Source: Lacticaseibacillus mingshuiensis (lineage in GTDB: Bacteria; Bacillota; Bacilli; Lactobacillales; Lactobacillaceae). From it: a DNA stretch of 47,213 bases. The stretch covers positions 1 to 47,213 of the forward strand of contig NZ_BOLS01000019.1 of NCBI RefSeq assembly GCF_016861785.1, read 5' to 3'. The notes under the pieces are model-generated. The model was not told where the DNA came from and did not search any database. It saw only the letters and a program-made list of their open reading frames with translations. Below are positions 42,571-47,213 of the stretch, in pieces (position 1 is the first letter of the stretch; each line of letters starts with the position of its first letter). The position numbers and the translations under genes were made by a program.

Positions 42571-44037
42571 TTAATTGACGCCGGCCATCAATTTTTCAAT
42601 GCGCGGCGACAAGAGCCACAGCACAACGGCGAAGACGGCCGTCACAATGGCGATCACGGCAAAATACGCGATCTCCGTTTGCGGCGTGTACCAGCGTACG
42701 ATCTGCGCGTTCACCGCCTGCCCAGCCGCATCGGCGAGGAACCACATGCTCATCATTTGCGAGGAAAAGGCTTTAGGCGCGAGCTTCGTGGTGACGGACA
42801 GGCCAACTGGCGAGATCAGCATTTCAGCGACCTCGACGATCGCCCAAGACAGCACCAGCCACAGTGGGGAGACTTTTTCATAAGGACCAAATAGCGCGAC
42901 GGGCGCAACCATCACCAGATAGGACAAGGCGGTGAAAATCAGTCCGTACACGAATTTCTTCGGTGAACTGGGCTGGCGCTTGCCAAGGCGCACCCATAGC
43001 AGCGCAAACAGCGGGCCATACACCAGAATGAAAAATGGGTTGAGCATTTGGAACCATCCCGGCAAGATGTGGAAACTGCCGATGTTCAGGCGCACCTGGG
43101 TATTCGCAAACGTGGCGAGGACCGCCGAGCCCTGCTCTTCGATCGCCCAGAAGATCACCGCCGCGATGAATAGCGGGACATAGGCCCACACCCGCGACCG
43201 CTCGATTTTTGTCACCTTGGGACTGGTCAGCATCATCACAAAATAAACAACCGGGACGGCCACGGCGATGATCGTGATCAGCAGAATCACATTTTCGATG
43301 GTCAACCCGTGAAGCCCGGCCATCGCCGCTAAGACGATCACCAGCGCGGCCAGGCCCAGGCCGACTTTTTTCAGTAGTGGCCGCAGCTCTTCTGGCCGCA
43401 ACGGGTCGGGCGCCAAATTGTCGATCGGATTGATCGTCTTTTTCCCAGACCAGACGTAATAGATCAGGCCGATAAACATGCCGATCGCCGCAAGCGAAAA
43501 ACCGGCGTGAAAGTTGACCTTGTCCTGCACCCAGGCCACGATCAGCGGGGCCAACAGCGAGCCGAAGTTGATGCCCATGACGAAAATGGAAAAGCCCGAA
43601 TCGCGGCGAATATCTTCCGGCGCGTAAAGGTCGCCCACCATTTCCGAGACGTTCGGCTTGAGCAGCCCGGTGCCCAGAACAATCAGCGCGATGGACACGA
43701 ACAGGCCGGTTGCGGCAAGCGGCAAAGCCAGCACGATGTGGCCGAACATGATCAGCACGCCGCCCCAAAAGACCGTCTTGCGCGGGCCAAGCAGACGGTC
43801 GGAGACAAACCCGCCGATCGTGCTGGCCAGGTAGACGAGCGAGCCGTAGATCGACATAATCGACAGGGCGGTCGGCTTATCAAACCCGAGGCCCCCTTCA
43901 CTGACGGCGTAGTAGATGTAATAGATCAAGATGGTACGCATGCCGTAGTAACTGAATCGTTCCCAGAATTCAGTCAACGACAAGGTCAAGAGGCCGCGTG
44001 GATGGCCCATAAACGTTTTTGGCGGTTGTTTAGACAT
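42571..44037 (-). CDS. dtpT: POT family di-/tripeptide:proton symporter
   Basis: A 488-residue major facilitator with about 14 membrane segments. The signature ExxERFSYYG is present (TEFWERFSYYGMR), followed by GGFVSDRLLGPRKT and GNGLLKPN-like GTGLLKPNVSEMVG. DtpT-type carriers import di- and tripeptides with protons, central to nitrogen supply in lactic acid bacteria. ATG 44037 is the start (GGAG six bases upstream); the open frame to 44088 is longer. The promoter lies at 44097-44125. Confidence 0.94.
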   Translation of the reverse strand: MSKQPPKTFMGHPRGLLTLSLTEFWERFSYYGMRTILIYYIYYAVSEGGLGFDKPTALSIMSIYGSLVYLASTIGGFVSDRLLGPRKTVFWGGVLIMFGHIVLALPLAATGLFVSIALIVLGTGLLKPNVSEMVGDLYAPEDIRRDSGFSIFVMGINFGSLLAPLIVAWVQDKVNFHAGFSLAAIGMFIGLIYYVWSGKKTINPIDNLAPDPLRPEELRPLLKKVGLGLAALVIVLAAMAGLHGLTIENVILLITIIAVAVPVVYFVMMLTSPKVTKIERSRVWAYVPLFIAAVIFWAIEEQGSAVLATFANTQVRLNIGSFHILPGWFQMLNPFFILVYGPLFALLWVRLGKRQPSSPKKFVYGLIFTALSYLVMVAPVALFGPYEKVSPLWLVLSWAIVEVAEMLISPVGLSVTTKLAPKAFSSQMMSMWFLADAAGQAVNAQIVRWYTPQTEIAYFAVIAIVTAVFAVVLWLLSPRIEKLMAGVN

Positions 44038-44096
44038 GAGAAGCTCCATTCCAAGATGCTGTCGCACCTGATTTTCGTTAAAAAACACATGTTAAA

Positions 44097-44125
44097 ATTA
44101 TAGCCGCATTTCACGGGCACCGCAA
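44097..44125 (-). promoter_or_regulatory. Promoter of dtpT
   Basis: Minus-strand TTGCGG (44125-44120), a 17-base spacer, consensus TATAAT (44102-44097). Confidence 0.75.
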
Positions 44126-44207
44126 TTTGCATGAGCTTTATTGCCATTTAACAACCGCTATCAAAAGAGAACTCTAATCTCAACCAAACGTTTTTTCATT
44201 TTTCATC

Positions 44208-44249
44208 AAAAAAGCCAGCCGGTGATCATCGTGATCTGCCAGCTGGCTC
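44208..44249 (-). terminator. Intrinsic terminator
   Basis: Minus-strand AGCCAGC/GCTGGCT stem around a loop with an inner GATCA/TGATC helix, followed by six T. It ends the lipoprotein gene at 44255. Confidence 0.85.
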
Positions 44250-44254
44250 TGAGG

Positions 44255-44764
44255 CTACTTGCCGTTGCGTTGCTTATAATAATCTTTGAAGGCTTGCGGC
44301 AGCCGATTATTGAAATTCTTTTTGGCAATCGCGCTTGTCTGATCGACAAACTTTTTGATTGCCTTGTCATACGCGCTTTGACTTTTCCCCTGCATTTTGG
44401 TCAGGGCGTCGTTGCTGAGTTTGACATATTCGGTCAATGTCTTGGTCAACGCAGGCTCAGTCTGATTGCCTTCAAGCTGCGCCTGCGTCGTGGCCAGTGT
44501 CTGCTGGCTTTTTTTCGCCAAGTCATTGACCTGCTGGCCGCCTTTGCCATCTGCCGCCGCGGAGATCGGATCGATCACCGCTTGCGCCGTCGAGTCGAAG
44601 CGCTGCTCGAGCTCATTTCTGGTATACTTTTTCTTAGTGACGACCACCTTCGTCGAACTGCTACTGGAACTGCTGTCTGCCGACTGCTGAGTCGTGTTTG
44701 CGCTACAGGCGCCCAATCCTAAGATCAGGGTCAGCACCAGCGCGGCGCGTTTTATTTGTTGCAT
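44255..44764 (-). CDS. Small lipoprotein, function unknown
   Basis: A 169-residue lipoprotein with lipobox LGAC (Cys20), a short Ser tract (about 30-38) and a helical domain of about 125 residues rich in Lys, Gln and Ala. I do not recognise a family. The ATG at 44764 has GGAGGGA upstream. It is monocistronic, with a terminator at 44208-44249, and diverges from the gene at 44819. Confidence 0.85.
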   Translation of the reverse strand: MQQIKRAALVLTLILGLGACSANTTQQSADSSSSSSSTKVVVTKKKYTRNELEQRFDSTAQAVIDPISAAADGKGGQQVNDLAKKSQQTLATTQAQLEGNQTEPALTKTLTEYVKLSNDALTKMQGKSQSAYDKAIKKFVDQTSAIAKKNFNNRLPQAFKDYYKQRNGK

Positions 44765-44818
44765 TTGATCCCTCCGCTCATATGAAGTCGATTATACACC
44801 AAAGGAGATGACCTCGTT

Positions 44819-45223
44819 TTGGCGCTTTGGCACCTCATGTTTCATAAACCCGCCTTTGACATCCGCCAAGTCAAACACTTGGTGTGGTACATCGATCGTC
44901 AAGGGAATTATGGCGGCTTCCCCGTTTCACACATCGGGCTCGTCCGCGACACCGATGAGATCAGTTACGTCGACATGGCTTTCGTTCAGGAAGTCGGGCT
45001 CACACAGCCGCTTTTTGAACAGATGGTCAAATACATCTTCGTGATCACCGCAGGACTCGAGGACGCCCCGCGCCCATTGTATTTCGCGGTGATGCAAAAA
45101 GACCTGACTGAAATGAAAGTCGACTATTACACCTACCCCGACCACAGTATCGACTTGATCTTTTGGCAGCATCTCAAGGATGTGCCGCATGTCGATCTGC
45201 CAAAGTTGCGGTTCAAAAACTAA
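44819..45223 (+). CDS. Hypothetical protein, 134 residues
   Basis: An uncharacterised soluble protein rich in aromatic residues, His and Asp (KHLVWYIDRQGNYGGFP, YYTYPDHSIDLIFW). The start is most likely TTG 44819, 11 bases after AAAGGAG (44801-44807). ATG 44837 in the same frame is an alternative, and ATG 44808 belongs to another frame. No signal or membrane segment. A terminator follows at 45239-45276. I cannot suggest a function. Confidence 0.75.
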   Translation: MALWHLMFHKPAFDIRQVKHLVWYIDRQGNYGGFPVSHIGLVRDTDEISYVDMAFVQEVGLTQPLFEQMVKYIFVITAGLEDAPRPLYFAVMQKDLTEMKVDYYTYPDHSIDLIFWQHLKDVPHVDLPKLRFKN

Positions 45224-45238
45224 CGCGAAAGTGACGAT

Positions 45239-45276
45239 GCGCGCGTCCAGTCGAGGCAACTGGCGCGCTTTTTTGG
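45239..45276 (+). terminator. Intrinsic terminator
   Basis: GCGCG and CCAGT pair with ACTGG and CGCGC across a short loop, followed by six T. Confidence 0.85.
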
Positions 45277-45289
45277 CGGCCACGGAAAT

Positions 45290-45322
45290 GAAAAAAGCTC
45301 CCGGATGGTGACGGGAGCAACC
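45290..45322 (-). terminator. Terminator of the nuclease transcript
   Basis: Minus-strand GCTCCCG/CGGGAGC hairpin followed by six T. It lies about 150 bases past the nuclease stop. Between them, 45323-45474 holds only a weak open frame with no ribosome site. Confidence 0.8.
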
Positions 45323-45474
45323 TTCTAGATGAGGCAGACGGGCTTTGACCAAGCCGGCTCGTCTGGGCGGGTGGCCGCGTAATCGTCCTTATTGCGTGTT
45401 GCGACGACTTGGATTCTTTATTGGTGCAAGCCGTCACCACGTAGCTAGCCATCACACTGACAGCCACTGCCGGC

Positions 45475-46302
45475 TTATTCTTCCTCTTTGACAACGACCT
45501 TATTGTCTACCACGCTTCGACCCGTTGCATAGTCATACCGGATACCATTTTGCACATTGAAAATATACACATTGAAATCCAGGTCACCATCTGTGGTCAA
45601 CGCACGTAGCCAGTACCCACGCGGCATGAGCTCGCTGCCGCGAAAAACCGTCGTGACCTTATAGATCAGCTTCTCCCCACTGGCGATCGCGTCGCGCGCC
45701 TGCTGCTCAAATGGCTGCATCAGGACCTGGTTCGCGTATTCGGTCTGACTGGCAAGATTTTTAGGATTATCGCTGGAGCCGAGGTTTCCCTGCGCATATT
45801 GGCCGTCGTTGTTCAAATTGCCCGATAGCGTATAGGCGATCAGATGCCCGCGGTTTTGGCGATTGACCTGTTTGCCATCGACATAACTGGTCCGATTATG
45901 CCATCCTGTTGGCTGCCAGTCCTGTCTAGGCCGCCCCGCCGACTTGATCAGCGTCTGGCGGTTAAGATAGCCAATATTCGTGGTCGTCCGGTTCAACTGA
46001 TCCAGATCACCATAGACAATGCGGGGGCCATTCCACGTGGCAGCGTCAAGGCCACTTTTGTTTTTCGCAAGCTCAAGCACCGGCTCACTATTATTTTGAT
46101 AATCTAGCCTGGCGAGATAGGCGTATTCCTCTTTCTCACTTCGCGTTTGCGTTTGGCCGACTGTCGCAGTTGTCCCGGCCGGTGCGGCATTTTGCGACCC
46201 ACCCGAATTCAGAAGGTGCGCCCCGCCGCCGACCAGTGCCATGATAATGACAACTGCCAGCCCAAGTATGGAATTCTGCCGCCGTTTACCCCGTTTTGCC
46301 AT
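45475..46302 (-). CDS. Membrane-anchored DNA/RNA non-specific endonuclease (EndA-like)
   Basis: A 275-residue protein with an N-terminal signal anchor (about 11-32), a short Ala/Gly/Gln linker and a beta-beta-alpha-metal nuclease domain. The catalytic motif reads NRGH (VNRQNRGHLIAY) where most relatives have DRGH, and the metal-binding Asn is in LASQTEYANQ. S. pneumoniae EndA and streptococcal Sda/Spd enzymes belong here; roles include DNA uptake and degradation of extracellular DNA. GGGGGAGAG precedes the ATG at 46302. A small open frame (46327-46494) lies just upstream. Confidence 0.9.
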   Translation of the reverse strand: MAKRGKRRQNSILGLAVVIIMALVGGGAHLLNSGGSQNAAPAGTTATVGQTQTRSEKEEYAYLARLDYQNNSEPVLELAKNKSGLDAATWNGPRIVYGDLDQLNRTTTNIGYLNRQTLIKSAGRPRQDWQPTGWHNRTSYVDGKQVNRQNRGHLIAYTLSGNLNNDGQYAQGNLGSSDNPKNLASQTEYANQVLMQPFEQQARDAIASGEKLIYKVTTVFRGSELMPRGYWLRALTTDGDLDFNVYIFNVQNGIRYDYATGRSVVDNKVVVKEEE

Positions 46303-46326
46303 GATCTCTCCCCCAGAAACGACGTC

Positions 46327-46494
46327 CTACATCAGGCGTCGTGTTTGTCTGCCCAGGTTGGCCTTGGGCTTTTCTACTGTGCTTGATAGATTACGCAGGC
46401 TGCGCCAAAAATGCGTTTCAACTGGCGCTTCTTTAACCGGTTGACCGGCTACGTACGAAAAACGCGCATGCGGTCCACACCGCTTTGCACGCAC
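46327..46494 (-). CDS. Possible small basic protein upstream of the nuclease
   Basis: GTG 46494 is preceded five bases away by GAGGG and opens 55 codons of a very basic, Arg-rich product ending 24 bases before the nuclease gene. The position suggests an operon partner or leader, but there is no recognisable domain, and the frame could be fortuitous. The stretch 46522-46713 upstream shows only a GAAAAGC/GCTTTTC hairpin (about 46624-46660) of unclear polarity. Confidence 0.3.
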   Translation of the reverse strand: MRAKRCGPHARFSYVAGQPVKEAPVETHFWRSLRNLSSTVEKPKANLGRQTRRLM

Positions 46495-46713
46495 ACCGTC
46501 CCTCAACAGAGGTTGTGGCATTCATGATGTGTTTCTGAAAAGGTGGCGGCTTCCGTTTTTATAGTATCACAACGTCGACACTCGGCCATGTATTACCGGG
46601 CTTTTCTAATAATGAAATCAACTGAAAAGCCCCGCGCACTCGCACGGCAACGGCGCTTTTCTCATGGAACCAAAAAGCCTGACCCACACGCGCAAAACGC
46701 CCTCAAAAAGGCC

Positions 46714-46742
46714 TTTACAGCATTTTGAGATTCCTGTATAAT
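46714..46742 (+). promoter_or_regulatory. Promoter of tRNA-Thr
   Basis: TTTACA (46714-46719), a 17-base spacer, consensus TATAAT (46737-46742), about 27 bases before the tRNA. Confidence 0.85.
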
Positions 46743-46768
46743 CATTCTTGTTGTTGCGACAACGAAAT

Positions 46769-46841
46769 GCCGGCTTAGCTCAGTTGGTAGAGCATCGGTA
46801 TCGTAAACCGAGGGTCGAAGGTTCGAGTCCTTTAGCCGGCA
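46769..46841 (+). tRNA. tRNA-Thr (anticodon CGT)
   Basis: GCCGGCT acceptor stem, D arm GCTCAGTTGGTAGAGC, anticodon stem TCGGT/ACCGA with loop ATCGTAA (anticodon CGT), T arm AAGGTTCGAGTCCTT, discriminator A; CCA is not encoded. Confidence 0.96.
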
Positions 46842-46858
46842 GCAGAAATTTCCCCATG

Positions 46859-46902
46859 AGTGCCCCGAATGTTGATTTATCAGCATTCAGGGCACTTTTT
46901 AT
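46859..46902 (+). terminator. Terminator of tRNA-Thr
   Basis: AGTGCCC and GAATG pair with GCATTC and GGGCACT, followed by TTTTT. Confidence 0.85.
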
Positions 46903-47213
46903 TTGGTATGTTTCCGTCTTGGAGACAACAGGACTCTTTGCGCCACAACTGCAACGTGTGTCTCAATGGGCGCTCGTGATTCTTTCCCAATGAGCGTGCT
47001 TTTGATGCTAGTCTTTAGCCACAACACAAAGGCATTCGGTAACGCCCGTTTCGTTGCCTACATCAATCTCTGTTCGATGTGCCTTCGCCCGGATCATCTG
47101 CATTGAAAATTTGCAAACAAAAAAGCCAACCTCGAATGCGGTCGGCCCTGTCAAGTTGACAGATGAAATAATATAAAATTTTGTCTGTTTCTAAATGGCT
47201 TCATTCCAGTATT
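46903..47213. other. Gene-free right end of the window
   Basis: No credible gene is seen in this stretch. Minus-strand GCCGACC/GGTTGGC followed by six T (about 47117-47146) looks like the terminator of a leftward gene beyond the window. A CTGTCAAGTTGACAG palindrome (47149-47163) stands next to it. Confidence 0.5.

Noticed and set aside
45213-45494. 93-codon minus-strand frame after the nuclease, with a lipobox-like VVTAC
   Set aside because: It starts inside the nuclease gene, has no ribosome site at the internal ATG, and reads straight through the terminator at 45290-45322.
46624-46660. GAAAAGC/GCTTTTC hairpin upstream of tRNA-Thr
   Set aside because: It has terminator-like symmetry but no convincing T-run outside the stem and no gene it would serve.
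47149-47213. Insertion sequence end near CTGTCAAGTTGACAG
   Set aside because: The palindrome next to a terminator is suggestive, but no transposase sequence or terminal inverted repeat pair is visible in the window.

Overview
The window looks like a chromosomal segment of a lactic acid bacterium, most likely a Lactobacillaceae member of moderate GC content close to the Lacticaseibacillus group. I infer this from strong AGGAGG ribosome sites, frequent TTG and GTG starts, poly(glycerol phosphate) teichoic acid genes, GW/SH3-type cell-wall repeat proteins, a POT peptide transporter and tRNAs without an encoded CCA. I did not compute genome-wide statistics. I see no prophage, insertion sequence or CRISPR array.

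Layout. 1-4.6 kb: the start of a dedA gene, a GW-repeat C39-like peptidase, a cold-shock gene and two lipoproteins. 4.6-6.65 kb: about 2 kb without credible genes that holds two diverged tandem copies (period about 921 bp) of what looks like a large structured non-coding RNA. 6.7-10.2 kb: an ECF S-component, tRNA-Leu, a GNAT acetyltransferase, and a gtrA-gtrB-sprT operon behind its own promoter and a terminator-like hairpin. 10.2-13.2 kb: a TrpXYZ-type ABC operon behind a leader with a short Trp-containing ORF and competing hairpins. 13.2-15.5 kb: a GH25 muramidase with GW-like repeats. 15.7-23.7 kb: a wall teichoic acid operon read leftward (tagB-like, tagD, tagH, tagG, then two CDP-glycerol glycerophosphotransferase genes, one encoding a double-domain enzyme). 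24.0-27.3 kb: a P-type cation ATPase under a probable yybP-ykoY manganese riboswitch, with a small helical protein downstream. 27.4-32.5 kb: tagA, pncB, nadE and another TagF-like gene in one leftward array. 32.6-37.3 kb: a GntR/UTRA regulator with a dre-like operator, proC, an S9 peptidase and galU. 37.4-41.4 kb: an accessory surface-polymer patch (serine hydrolase, GT-C-like membrane protein, hexapeptide acyltransferase). 41.5-47.2 kb: tRNA-Tyr, a metallophosphoesterase, a peptide transporter, a lipoprotein, an unknown protein, a secreted nuclease and tRNA-Thr.

Much of the window serves one theme: making, exporting, decorating and recognising a glycerol-phosphate wall polymer. TagA, TagB, TagD, TagF-like enzymes and TagGH would make and export it. 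GtrA/GtrB plus the GT-C-like protein could glycosylate it. The acyltransferase or FmtA-like hydrolase could modify it. The GW-repeat hydrolases would dock on it. The observations most worth following up are the tandem structured RNA locus, where several helices are kept by compensatory changes, and the peptide-coupled attenuator of the Trp transporter, a layout more typical of proteobacteria than of Firmicutes.
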